The translations under genes were made by a program, and so were the position numbers. The notes under the pieces were generated by a model that was given only the letters and a program-made list of their open reading frames with translations, was not told the DNA's origin and did not search any database. Of a stretch of DNA of 64,000 nt, positions 33,062 to 43,812 are shown in pieces; the stretch's first letter is position 1, and every line of letters begins with the position of its first letter. This DNA is from Manduca sexta (taxonomy: Eukaryota; Arthropoda; Insecta; Lepidoptera; Sphingidae), in assembly GCF_014839805.1 (NCBI RefSeq), contig NC_051129.1:12094920-12158919 (forward strand), given 5' to 3'.

Positions 33062-33639
33062 TTGCTGATGTAACGAGTTTCTTAGTGTAGGGACTTTACT
33101 TGTAGATAAAAAAGTGAGCTTTTTGCATCATCAATAAAAACGTTTATAGATTGAGGAAAATTTAAAATAATACTGTTTAGAAATATTAGCCATACTGGGT
33201 TACGACTTAATTGCAACTGGGTTTTTGACATCGCTCTTTTGTTGAGAGTATATTTAGTTTTTCTTTATTACAAAAAAGGGTGAATAGATTAGTGGGTTAT
33301 TTAATGGTCAATACTGGCATAAGTAGATCCAAAATTTTCTAGGAACAGACGTTGCAGTGCAAATATGGTAAGATTAGCTCCAGCATGTAACAAATCGATG
33401 CTCGGAGCTCTGTGAAAATATTTCGTGTAAGAAATCCTACAGGAGCATATTATTAGAATAAAATGTACAATTTCACTGAAATTAATTCAAAGGTTAATAA
33501 CAAACATAAATTCTAATTACCACAAACTTTTACGTTCATGTTAGTACAAAATAGTTTTTTTGGCTATCCAGTTGGGAGCTAAAATTACCTGAACAGTTTC
33601 AACATACGCATTGGGACGTGAGGGTTATATGTTATCTCT
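33062..33639. other. Unassigned sequence
   Basis: Nothing recognised. Confidence 0.4.
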
Positions 33640-33953
33640 TATCTTATCTTCCTTCTTACTGAGACTATAAATGTAAAAGTTTCTAAAAATGATTGGATGT
33701 TTGTAAAAAGAAAACGAAAACACCTCAATGGATTTAAATGAAATTTACCACATGGAGAGATCATGTCCTTGATCAGCACATAGGCTACTTTTCATCCTGG
33801 TACTTTACCCCCACAGGAAATAATAGCTTTTTTTAATCTGATCTTCAAACAGATGGCGCTAGCATCGCATGTGTGGCGCTAAAGTGATTTAGCGACTGTT
33901 ATACCGGAAAGGCTTTTCACGCAGGCGAAGCCGCGATCAACATCTAGTATATA
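33640..33953 (+). mobile_element. Non-autonomous Helitron-like element
   Basis: The sequence follows a very common lepidopteran repeat: GACTATAAATGTAAAAGTTT, GGATTTAAATGAAATTTACC, CACATAGGCTACTTTTCATC, AAACAGATGGCGCTAGCATC and TTTTCACGCAGGCGAAGCCG then CGATCAACATCTAGT. The 3' end has a short GCxGGCGAAGCCGC hairpin followed by CTAGT, as Helitron ends do. It has no ORF. Helitron is my best class guess; the repeat family itself is a stronger call than the class. Confidence 0.55.
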
Positions 33954-34746
33954 TTAAATAGTCGGATAGATCCATGTTGCTCGAAGAGCGTCGGTGTCTT
34001 AGGGCATAACAATTAGTCTATTACATTAATTATTCCGGTCTGGCTGCCACGTGCCTTTCCGATGACATGCCTGACCATCTCAACGTTACTTATTAAGGTT
34101 ACCGCGTTCTACGCAAGGAGAGATCGCTATCTGTTATCGACTTACTTTAATTATCGTTAAGATTTATTTGTGTTAGGTATTTTTTCAGAAAATTGTAGTT
34201 TAATAGTTCAGTTCGTATTAATGTTACAGTTGATACTGCTTTTTTTGAGTAAACCTAAAACTAAATGAAACTTATTAAAATTAATACGCAGATTTATCAA
34301 GCTTTTGATTGATAAGTATAAGCTTTTATTGCCTAAATTGTGCAATGTCACATGAGTGGATACGCGAAGAGTGCTTCCTATAGATAGTAGAAAAGAAAAT
34401 GTTTTTCAAGGTTTTCAAATTCCTGTTACCGAGTCAATCCAAATAGCCCATGTTCACAGTGTGCCCAGTGGCTATAACTCGAAAGGCCGTAAACTGGGCG
34501 CAGTGTGGATGGGACAGTCACATTGTGCGCTGAATGTAGACCCGCTTCCTGGATCGAATGGTTCCACAATAACGGGGCTTGGCGTCTAATGTGAAGCTTT
34601 TGTGTACCTTTGAAAACTATGTAGAGTTAAATAGTATAAATTACGTTATTTTTTTATAGAAAGGAAAAGAAATTAAAATGTGATGTTTTAAAAATTCGTC
34701 AAAAGACAATAAAATATAAATTAATAAAAAAATATGTAGGTATATA
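33954..34746. other. Unassigned sequence
   Basis: A 77-residue frame at 34356-34589 (+) is not recognised and has no supporting context. Confidence 0.35.
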
Positions 34747-34800
34747 AAAGCGCACACACACACATACTCACGCATACATACATGCGCACATACACGCTCT
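34747..34800. repeat. CA-rich microsatellite
   Basis: Interrupted (CA)n with CATA and CGCA variants. Confidence 0.8.
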
Positions 34801-35276
34801 GCTAACAATACTATATCATTTTGGACTGTTACTCAATTGTGTCATCAAAATGTGAATACGTTATTGGCCTATTAAGATATGTGTATTAGATTGTATCACT
34901 TTGGTATAAAGGGCTGTGGATTTTAATAAATGAATCAATTACTCAGTTATTAGATGTCATAACATATTTGATACCGATCAAGTCGAAAATGACGTGTGGA
35001 AACTTTATAACATTTTTAAATATATTCAATTACTCGGTAAAGACTCTGGACTAATACTAAAAAAAAAAATATGATTTCTTATGTTGACGCGAATGTTAGA
35101 CATTAAAATCGTGGTCATGGAGTCACTCTCGTGAACCCGAAGGCTGCAAAGTCTAAGCGTCGGGAGAAAATTAAAATATTCAAAAGCGCGATAAAATCCG
35201 AAAAAAAGTAAAAAAAAATACTATACTCGATCTAGGATCAAGCCTGATATTACGCCGACGCAGTCTAAAAGTAAAC
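34801..35276. other. Unassigned sequence
   Basis: AT-rich; nothing recognised. Confidence 0.4.
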
Positions 35277-35488
35277 TAACTCCCTTATTCATAGACGTTT
35301 TTTATCTAAGGACGGAGTAATGCTGTAATAACAAGTCTGTTTCTCATTATTGAGCAATATTAGCCAATCACAACGGCCCTATGCCTACGCACTGCGAAGG
35401 CTGCCGTGCCGTCAGCACTGAAAAACAGACTTGTTATCACAACTTTGCTCCGTCTTTAGATAAAAAACGTCTATGAATAGGGGAGTAA
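35277..35488. mobile_element. MITE, second copy, with TAA target duplication
   Basis: The element is 35280-35485 (206 bp). Terminal inverted repeats of 38 bp (35280-35317 and 35448-35485) differ at two positions and start CTCCCTTATTCATAGACG. TAA lies directly outside both ends (35277-35279, 35486-35488). The interior shares ATATTAGCCAATCACAACG, GTCAGCACTGA and AACAGACTTGTTATCACA with the copy at 6310-6542. It is non-coding. The 3-bp TAA flank fits PIF/Harbinger-type transposition. Confidence 0.88.
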
Positions 35489-35724
35489 ATGTATAAAATT
35501 TATGTAACGTCCCGTTTCCAACGTCAAACTTTATAAAGGCAATCCCAAAAAACACTGACGTCAAAAATAAAGTTATAATTTTCCTACTTCATCTGAATCA
35601 TAAATGCATAACGCTTGAATAAAAAACACGTTCTAATCTGAGGCAGTTACTGCAATGTCATCCGTCACGCTCCGTGTGGTGGACTGTTGGGGAAAGCTGG
35701 CTTAAAGGGTTTTTATAATATTTA
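35489..35724. other. Unassigned sequence
   Basis: Nothing recognised. TGACGTCA occurs at 35556-35563, which is unremarkable alone. Confidence 0.4.
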
Positions 35725-35958
35725 TTGCTATGTGTCGTCCTTGCAGCAGTGTGAAGTCACTGTTGTCTTCCGGTTTGAAGGACATTATAGCCAGTGTAAC
35801 TACTAGGGAGCGCAGTAGAATACCAAACAATAATTTGTAATTCAAGGTATTGGATGTTGTTTCTACTGTTTATGGGCGGTCGTATGGCTTACCCTTCGGC
35901 AAACGGCAAGCTCGTCTCTCCAATCAATGAAATAAAAATAAAAACAAAAAAAAATATG
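35725..35958 (+). repeat. Family B repeat, internally deleted
   Basis: CAGCAGTGTGAAGTCACTGT, TTCCGGTTTGAAGGACATTA, ATTCAAGGTATTGGATGTTG and GGCAAGCTCGTCTCTCCAAT match family B. The head palindrome is missing, a middle block (ACATAATGAGACTTAACATC in other copies) is deleted, and an A-rich tail follows. Confidence 0.75.
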
Positions 35959-36029
35959 TATGAAATTAATATTATAGTAATTTTTATTATGACTCGATAG
36001 TGCTTTTCAATGGAAAAAAAAAACACAAC

Positions 36030-36264
36030 ACACACACACATCACACATTTATTCCTGAAGGGGTAGACAAAGTGGAAGCAGGGTATCCACTTTTCACCTT
36101 TGTATGCCGTCCCACAATGTGAGAGGCGAGCCTATCACCATATCGGATACAAATTTCAGACTATGGGGATATTTTGAGTAGAAAAACCTAATATCACTTT
36201 GTCCAACCTGGGATTCGAATCCAAGACCTTCGCACGCATTACAACTACGTTACCGAAGCAGTTG
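36030..36264 (-). mobile_element. Family A SINE, near-complete
   Basis: The reversed tail (TTTATTCCTGAAGGGGTAGA) is at the left and the head at the right, with minus-strand A box-like GGTAACGTAGTTG and B box GGATTCGAATCCC. The left flank is (CA)n. No clear target duplication. Confidence 0.75.
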
Positions 36265-37013
36265 AAGTAGAAAGTAAAGAATCACAGAGGTATAAATATT
36301 ATTAATATTTTACTATAGGTAATAATATCCTTATGAACTGCCTAATCAAACCGAACGAATACTGCTAAAATAAAAACAAAATAAATAACCCCTTCTCCTC
36401 AAAGTCGGTTAATAAAATCAACTTCCCCAAACATACCGACGTGAAGAACACCAACCGCAAATGATCGAGATGTATGTAGTGCAAGGTCACACACACGCAC
36501 ACACATACACGGAATCATCTCAAACACTCGCACTGTAATTAAGCATCATTGTTCTGTCATTGTTGTGTTCTTGAATTGTCGAAATGATTTTCATTTACCC
36601 ATTTACGTTGTTTTGGTACATTATATCTCTAATTGGCATGTAGTACTGGGAAGTAATTTAGGATGTTTGTAACCTTACTCTGTTATTTGGACTGATCTAC
36701 ACATATCTTCACGCCATTATCTAATTGGTTAGGTAGAGTTGCAACTGCACTTATTAAATATATTATTTAAATAAAAAGATGAATAAACTGCTCGACTGAG
36801 CGAAAGACAGACCATGTCGTGAGACTCATTGTAGGCTATCTACTTCATTCCGGGCTAGATCTGTATAAAACTTACCCGTGGTGTTTAACAACTAGCATTT
36901 CTTGTGGTAAAGGTCCTTATACTTGAGATTATGCCTTCTTAGTTCATTATTTTGTCTCCCATTTTGCTTTGCTGGAGGGAAGTGGACAAATGATCACGGC
37001 CTGAACCAATGGG
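36265..37013. other. Unassigned sequence with a CA microsatellite
   Basis: (CA)n with interruptions at 36490-36512; otherwise nothing recognised. Confidence 0.4.
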
Positions 37014-37068
37014 TTCGCTAACTCTTTTGTGTGCCGCACAATGGAGCGTCTAGAAAAGAGTTAGCAAA
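37014..37068. repeat. Inverted repeat GCTAACTCTTTT / AAAAGAGTTAGC
   Basis: Perfect 12-bp arms at 37017-37028 and 37054-37065, extending a few more bases with one mismatch, around a 25-base centre containing GTGCCGCACAATGGAGCGTC. It could be a small foldback element. Confidence 0.65.
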
Positions 37069-37837
37069 CTGGTCTTCAACTTATGTATTTGACTCCATTT
37101 GTCGTACACGCGAGGGTATGATTCATCGAAGATCCTTTCGAATGGCATTTTGACCTAAAAAAATAATTTAAAAGGTCTTAACTTCGGTTTCCACACCAGG
37201 AAACACTTTTATGGGTTTTTCATTATTTATTTCTGACTCGTTTCTTTAAAGCCTAATGAGGCTTGGAATAGTATGGCTGGGCACGGGTTCCCTCCTTCGT
37301 ATAATCTTGGGTCCTTCCGCCGAAGCGTGAAGAAGCATCTTAATGTGTTAGACGGCATTACGTTGACCATCAGGTGCAGTGCAGTTACTACGTCGCACCG
37401 GAATAAAAAATATATTTCCAACTCCTCCCTATCTATTTGATTTATTTCGTCACGGGAAGGAGACAGATTTGTGTTCCTTGAGGTTCGCCGAACCCCACCG
37501 CTCGGTGTCATAAACTGCGAGCTGCCGATCCTGGCTTACAGAAGGTGCAGTGGTGGGTGCAAGGGGGAAAATTATGACTTTTGCCTGGGATAGTCTTTAG
37601 CGATACTAAATACTGTGTATTTGATATTATTTTAATTTTTACATAGTATTATTATTGCATAGGAATCTTTAACAGTAGTTTTGATATAATTTAGCATTTA
37701 ATTAGTCTATTGTATTGAATGTTATACTCGACTACGGAGATGACTAGGATGCGAATAATCATTGATTTTTTCCTTTAATTACGAAATAAAACAATGCCAG
37801 GAAACCTATATAAGAATTCTCTATAAATAGTATCTAA
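37069..37837. other. Unassigned sequence
   Basis: A 94-residue minus-strand frame at 37227-37511 has no recognised domain. It may be TE-derived, but I cannot support that. Confidence 0.35.
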
Positions 37838-37957
37838 GGTATGTGAAGCCAACCCGCACTAGGCCAGCGTGGTGGACTAAGGCCTAACTTCTCTCAGTAG
37901 TAGAGGAGGCCCGTGCCTAGCAATGGCGTAGTATAAAATACAGGGTTGGTGTTATAT
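37838..37957 (+). mobile_element. Family D SINE, 5'-truncated and diverged
   Basis: CCCGCACTAGGCCAGCGTGG, TCTCTCAGTAGTAGAGGAGG and CCCGTGCCTAGCAATGG match the 3' half of family D read forward. The tRNA-like head is missing. Confidence 0.75.
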
Positions 37958-38116
37958 TTAATTTTTATTACACACGTGATTTCGTCCTAAAGTAGATAGA
38001 GACAAAACTTGTGAGATGAACTCCGTTTGTATACTTCTTATTTATGCAAAGTGTGTATAAATAAATAGATGTAAAAAGAATCCCATTGTTGGCTACAAAT
38101 TACAAGCATCGTAAAA

Positions 38117-38353
38117 GATACATATATTTTATATCCGCCGCGATAGCGACCAGCGTACACAAGGTGTTAAAACCCGCCATAGTGGCTCACGTAAATGTGC
38201 AGCGTTCCGGGATCAGCCTGTATATATCCAATTCCACCAGGCCGGCATAATTGTGTCGACTGCCGAGGGGTAATCATCTTTCGTCAGTCGACATTCTATT
38301 GGACCCCAATCCACTTACCATCAGGTGCAGTGTTAGATAGTTTAAAAAAAAAT
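38117..38353 (+). repeat. Family C repeat, near-complete
   Basis: Reads from ATATTTTATATCCGCCGCGA through CGTTCCGGGATCAGCCTGTA, GCCGGCATAATTGTGTCGAC, the hairpin arms GTCGACTG (38255-38262) and CAGTCGAC (38285-38292), CCACTTACCATCAGGTGCAG, and an A run. Confidence 0.8.
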
Positions 38354-39389
38354 AGAAGATTCGGATTTTTGACTATCAATATTCTCCTCGAGTGACGCAA
38401 TGTCTGGCTAGTCAATATTATATTTCAACTACAACGTGTTTGCTATTAGAATAAGTATAGTTTTTGCTGTCCGTAAATATATAATTTAAGCTTTATAAAA
38501 TAAAAAAAAAAATGCAAGTGTTGTTTACCCAAATGACGCATATAAGTATTTTAATTAGTTTTTGTCTTGATTTTTCATCTCAAGTATTCGAAACTAGATT
38601 ATCATTTCAATGTGTAACCCTGATCTGAAAATACAATACGTTTGTATTTTTTTAAGTTTATGAATATTATAATGATTGTACTGTCAGAATAACCGGCTCG
38701 CTAATTTAAATATTTAAATAAAATCTAATAATTATTTAACTTATCAATTCAGTTTTAACGTGTCTATTTAGTAGGAAACTCCATTACGTAAGGCATATAT
38801 AGGTAAAATATTTTATATGTGCCAAAGACGCACGTGTACTTTTACAAAGAAATGAGCGCGCTGAAAAGGTGCAAAGAGATCGCATGTCAAAAAAGCATCG
38901 GCGCAGATAAAAGCGCATTTTGTACTTAAATATTCTTCATATTTGGTTGCATTCATAGTTACAATATTTATGAAAAAAATATTTATTTTGAGTACAATAT
39001 CACACTACTTTTAGACTTTAATTCACCTACTTTCGTAAGCTCTAAAAGCTCTCTCATGATTCAGTTGAAATTCACATTGCGTCACGAGCCACAATATTGC
39101 ACTGAAAATTGGCCATTTAGGATTCGTAATTCAGTTAAAATTCCGCACACAATGACCCACATTTTGTATAACCTGTGTCGTGGGCGACATTTGGACATGA
39201 CCCGGTTAGGGAACCTTGCACTGAATTAACATTACGTCTAATTATGATAGCATTATGTCAGCGACAATGTTTCTCACGGCGTGCGCTTTGTGCGAAAGCC
39301 TTGGCAACGGTTGAATGCTGCTTTATTTTTGAAGATATATATATTTTTTAAATGTTAGATCAGCGGCATAGATTTGTCTTTAGCATGTT
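38354..39389. other. Unassigned AT-rich sequence
   Basis: About 1 kb; nothing recognised. Confidence 0.4.
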
Positions 39390-39840
39390 GGGGTGGCCTT
39401 AGTTGTGGTAGTGCTACGGCAGTGTGCTGTTGGTCTTACATTGCCGTAGACGCCGAGGGCGTCCTTCGGTGCGCGGGGGCTTCTGAGCCCCCCCCCCCTC
39501 CCCATAGGAGACGGGCCGCAAGGCGGCACCGCGCAGGGGCGGCTGCGGTCGCAGACTAGACACTTCAACGTCAGAGGAAGCCCGCAGCCGTCCCTAATGC
39601 GCCGAAGAGGGCCACCGCGGAGTTTTAGCTGGTAGGCCGTGCATAGGTTAAGTTGTATATAGGGTTAGGGACTCGGCCCGGCGGTCGCCCGAAGGTCACC
39701 ATCAAATCCGGGCGGCTCAACGCCGGGCCGTAAGGCACGGCTACCCCAGCATAACCGCTCAGTCGCCCTCCACGAAGGCTGGGCGGTAGTAATAAGGCAC
39801 TTTCTCCGCGAAACCTATCTATCCAATCTAGTTCCATCGT
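39390..39840. other. GC-rich block, possibly TE-derived
   Basis: About 450 bp that is far richer in GC than its surroundings, with sharp edges. It contains C11 at about 39488-39498, GCCACCGCGGAGTTTTAGCT, and inverted CGGCCCGGCGG-type pieces. Such GC-rich blocks with a gene-like edge are typical of LINE 3' regions, like the LINE at 18970-24764, but I cannot match it to a named element. Frames on either strand (39374-39559, 39625-39837) show no domain. Confidence 0.4.
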
Positions 39841-40056
39841 ATCGCATTTCGAAAGCTCATTTATTTAACGCCCTGATCTTTAACCTTCCGAGATAATAGT
39901 TATAGTTAAGTTTATTTAAAAAACAAACATTCAAAACACACGGATATTAATATTTTAATGGCACCAGTTATGAGTGCGATGTTTCTCTGCCCACTATTAA
40001 AACAACATGTCGTTATGTAGTTTGTATGTTTTAATTTCATCTTTAATTATTATTTT
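39841..40056. other. Unassigned sequence
   Basis: Nothing recognised. Confidence 0.4.
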
Positions 40057-40348
40057 TTTTATGAAACAAGCTTGCTGTTCGCCTGATGGTAAGCGATATG
40101 ACCGCCGATAAACAGTAGAAACACTATCCAATAACCTTGGATTACAAAGTATTGTTTGGTATTTCACTGCGCTCGGCATTCTGAGACATGAGATGTTAAG
40201 TCTTATTATGTCCAATAGTTACACTGGCTATAATTTTCTTTAAACCGGAACACAAGAGTGACTACACACTGCTGCTTGGCGGCAGAAATAGACATTGCGG
40301 TGGTACCTACCCAGGCGGACTCTCACGTATGAGAGACCTACCACCAGT
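40057..40348 (-). repeat. Family B repeat, near-complete
   Basis: A T-rich left end (its poly(A)) is followed by CGCCTGATGGTAAGCGATAT, AAGTATTGTTTGGTATTTCA, CACACTGCTGCTTGGCGGCA and GGTACCTACCCAGGCGGACT, and it ends with the CTCTCACGTATGAGAG head palindrome (one pair changed). Confidence 0.8.
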
Positions 40349-40431
40349 TTGACTTCGTCCTTACATACTAGTATGACGTATTTTAAATACGCATAAGATT
40401 TCTGTATACTTAAAGGCATGGCAGGTGTTTT

Positions 40432-40657
40432 GCTGGTGGTAGGATATATTTTATATCCGCCCGAAAAGCGACAGCCGTACACGAAGTATAAAAGCCGTCA
40501 TAATGCTCCACGTAAGTGTGTCGCGTTCCTGTGTATATTCGGTTACAGGCCGGCGTAATTGTGTCGATTGCTCAGGGATAATCATCTCTCGTCAGTCTAT
40601 GTCCAATTGGACCCCACTCCACTTACCATTAGGTGCAGAAGGGTCAGTTTGCCGTGC
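40432..40657 (+). repeat. Family C repeat, near-complete
   Basis: ATATTTTATATCCGCCCGAA, AGTGTGTCGCGTTCCTGTGT, CCCCACTCCACTTACCATTA and GGTGCAGAAGGGTCAGTTTG then CCGTGC match family C. The stem arms are degraded here (GTCGATTG and CAGTCTAT). Confidence 0.78.
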
Positions 40658-42377
40658 TTCAAGACATTTTTCGAATCGATAACAAATTTTAATCAGCCAA
40701 AGTAAATATCAATTAGAGCTTTATTGATTTTACATTCAATTATGACCAGAAACCTTATTGACTTTGTCCTAATACAAATCTCTCGAGAAAGCATTTCGAA
40801 CGAGGTAGGTCAAAAATAACAAAAAAATCATAATTAACAAAGCAAAGTCACGGTACATAATTAGTGTATCCAAATATTGTTATGAATAATGTAAAGAGAG
40901 GCGATTCTCCCACGTCGGAAGTGGGGGGACTGTGGGGGAACAATTAATGTTCACTGTAAGGTGAAACGTTTACCACAATTATGTGGAATTAATACGAGAA
41001 TATTTTAACACGTGGGCGTGATTGTGTGTTTGTTTCCATTGTTACACTTATGTCACATAATAAATACTATTAAATAATACTACTAACTACTTTTAATAAT
41101 TAAGAAGTTTTATTGATAGATATAAAAGAAAATGTAAATATAGCACATAATAAGATTAAGGTTTGCACAACGTCTCACAAAATATGATTAACGCTAAATA
41201 TGTTTTAATCATAGTGCTGTCTTCGTTCAACTCTTAACAAATGACAGTGACAGCACGATGTTTTAAACATGTTTAGTAAGTCATTGTGCAAGCCAGCCTT
41301 AAAGTTAAATAAATTAATTAGAAGTAACATGTGTCAAACTTTGTATGAGAGACTATAATCACGTATTGTTTGTGGTATTTGTAGACTGATTCGATGTAGG
41401 AACTTAAAAAAAAAATCTTATGGGAGTTTTAATGCATCGTTTATATTAATTGTTAACCCCTCTTACTTCATATTGGGTAGCCACCGGCTTTTAAGAGACA
41501 TAATAAATATTTTTTACACTCGCTTCAGTGTTCAATTAATCTCTTGTATTGCTACTAATTATGTGTAGTCGATACGATAATCTTTGGGCGAGTATCTTGC
41601 TCGTCTAATAACATATTTATATAAAACTGTAAAAATAAAAATACAAAGTTATACACTTTTGTTCAGTGTGATTTAGAATATTCATAAGTTCGTCTCATGG
41701 GTAAAATTTTAATGTATGTCTTCTAACTGTGAAGTTTGGGATTACGCACTATTATAATATGAACGTTACAGTAATCAGAATTGTAGTCTTCTTACTATGT
41801 TTATTTTACTGATTCAAATAAATATGAAAAAAAATAACAATTTCATTTCATTTCAATATTATATGTTACATTATGATGATTTTAATTGGCATGTATTTTG
41901 TTAAAGTATTGATGTATACAAGCGGTGATGAATAAATAAATAAAAAAAGTCGGGTCGAATGTATGTTCTGCAAAATTCAGATGCACTATTTCTGGTTTTG
42001 CATACTTTTCAAGTTTAGAGGAGTATCTATTGATTGACTTTCATTTTGTGACGTCATCCGTCAATCTCGTAGGTCAATGCACACGCACTCCGATCGCTAA
42101 CCCTGTCTCCCTTAACGCGTTCAATTAAGTGGTCCAATTAGCCCAGCGCGGGTACTCGGGTTCGAAGCCGCGGCCGAAAGTGGCGCCCCCCGTCGCGCCG
42201 ATATTTCACACTAATTATACTATAGATACATCGGTTTTATGTAAATTTTCTTTCTTGTGTTTTTAATGTCTAATTAGTTTTTGTATGGAAAGTTATCGAA
42301 GGTATGTATTATGTATGTGTTTTTTATGGCTTAAGGTAAACAAAGTCGTTCGATGTTGAGTGTTTTTAGCACCAATA
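40658..42377. other. Unassigned sequence with a GC-rich patch
   Basis: About 1.7 kb without a recognised gene. TGACGTCA (CRE octamer) is at 42049-42056, and a CpG-rich patch (GGGTTCGAAGCCGCGGCCGA) is at 42140-42215; together they could mark a regulatory element. Confidence 0.35.
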
Positions 42378-42800
42378 TCACACTTAGATCTTTTATACCC
42401 GAGAGGGTACGTAGAGGCATAACTAGTGTATTCATTTGTGGGTCGATATTCCCCACATTAAATATTGGTGCTACATGCAGTTGCACCAATATTTAATTAC
42501 AAAATATGACAAAATTTGACTGCCTCGATGGCGTAGTTGTTGGTACGATTGCAGAGCGAAGGTCTCGGGTTCGACTCCGAGTTGCGTAAAGTAATATTGG
42601 GTTTGTCTACTCAGTAAGCTGGTAGTCTGACTTGTGTCCGATACAGCGATAGGCTCGCCCCTATCACATCATGGAACGGAATATGTACGGTGAAAAGTGG
42701 GTGCACCAGTTGCGCCTCTGCCTACCCACTAGGGCATAAAAGGCTTGGCAACAACTACGCCATCGAAGGCAGTCAAATTTTGTTATATTTTGTATTTAAC
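42378..42800. mobile_element. Rearranged family A SINE cluster with inverted head
   Basis: Three pieces. First, a reversed tail fragment at 42388-42442 (TTTTATACCCGAGAGGGTAC). Second, a forward copy at 42517-42745 with A box TGGCGTAGTTG, B box GGTTCGACTCC and body through GGGCATAAAAGGC. Third, an inverted head at 42749-42780. Positions 42498-42542 and 42749-42794 are inverted repeats, about 46 bp with one mismatch and one 1-base indel, and include non-SINE flank (ACAAAATATRACAAAATTTG, R is A or G). A second perfect inverted repeat, 15 bp with an 11-base loop, sits at 42457-42471/42483-42497. Confidence 0.8.
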
Positions 42801-43745
42801 AAAATATTAAAAATCCTAAAAAAATTTTCGTCAAATAAAGATATTATATTGCCATAAATAATTAAATTAAATTGCTATTTTTAAAATGTATTAATAACTA
42901 TAATAGTGTAAAAATTACCTGTATTGATTGCATTTCCTTAAACGATTTAGATAGTAATCTGAATCAAACAGAGAAATGGATTTCTAAAGGTCGCCGACCC
43001 GACGATCGCGCATGAACTATACTGTTATGAGGTAGGCTTTTACCCAGGGGTTACTTGCACCATATAAATTATTGTTATTCATTAAAATAATATGTAAATT
43101 AATTAGGTCGATAAATGCTCTTTTCATGCAATCATTTAATAAGTACTTAAAACACCTGAGAATAAAATACAAATTCAGAGGATAATTTGGTATTTTTCAT
43201 GCTGTCTTATTTTAATCTAAAAAGAGGCTTAATAATATAAATTTAACTCTTGCTTCTACCTAAGGCATCGTTGTTTCCAAACATACCTTTTTTATAGTAC
43301 TTTGTCAGTTAAATCAATACTTATATATTTTTCAATAATACTACACAACTGATTATGATTTTTTTTCTCTAATAACAAGCTACATTACTCTCGAATGCTA
43401 TCGGTTCCTTAATCCCAAGAAAATATTAAAGAGAGCTAGTCTATTACTCAAACAAATAAACCCATAACGTAAGACGGATCAACAAGATTACATTTAGGTA
43501 TCGAATGATCGCCCGTTTACGTTTAGTTAATATTTAGTCGTTTTTTCCTGTAACCGCCCCTTTCTTGTCGCGCGACCGACGGCCACCATATTTCATAAAA
43601 CATATTGTAATATTCATTGTAATTTGAGAGCTATTTTGAGCTTTGATTCTGTCAAAGAGTAAAGATGTAGAAGCGATATTTAAACTGTCATAGATATTTA
43701 ATGTGTTGTCTTCAATGTGATAGGTAATTTGAATAGGTAAGTAAC
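42801..43745. other. Unassigned AT-rich sequence
   Basis: Nothing recognised. Confidence 0.4.
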
Positions 43746-43812
43746 ACTTTGTCTATTTCTGCCTCCAAGCAGTGTGCAAACACTGTTGCGTTCAAGTTTT
43801 AACAAAATACAT
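43746..43812 (+). repeat. Family B fragment
   Basis: TTTGTCTATTTCTGCCTCCA, AGCAGTGTGCAAACACTGTT and GCGTTCAAGTTTT match an internal piece of family B. Confidence 0.5.

Noticed and set aside
34356..34589. 77-residue plus-strand frame
   Set aside because: No domain recognised; could be a fragment of an unknown repeat, but unsupported.
35556..35563. TGACGTCA octamer as a CRE
   Set aside because: About one such octamer is expected by chance in this length, and this one lacks a GC-rich context.
37227..37511. 94-residue minus-strand frame
   Set aside because: No recognised motif; possible TE origin could not be shown.
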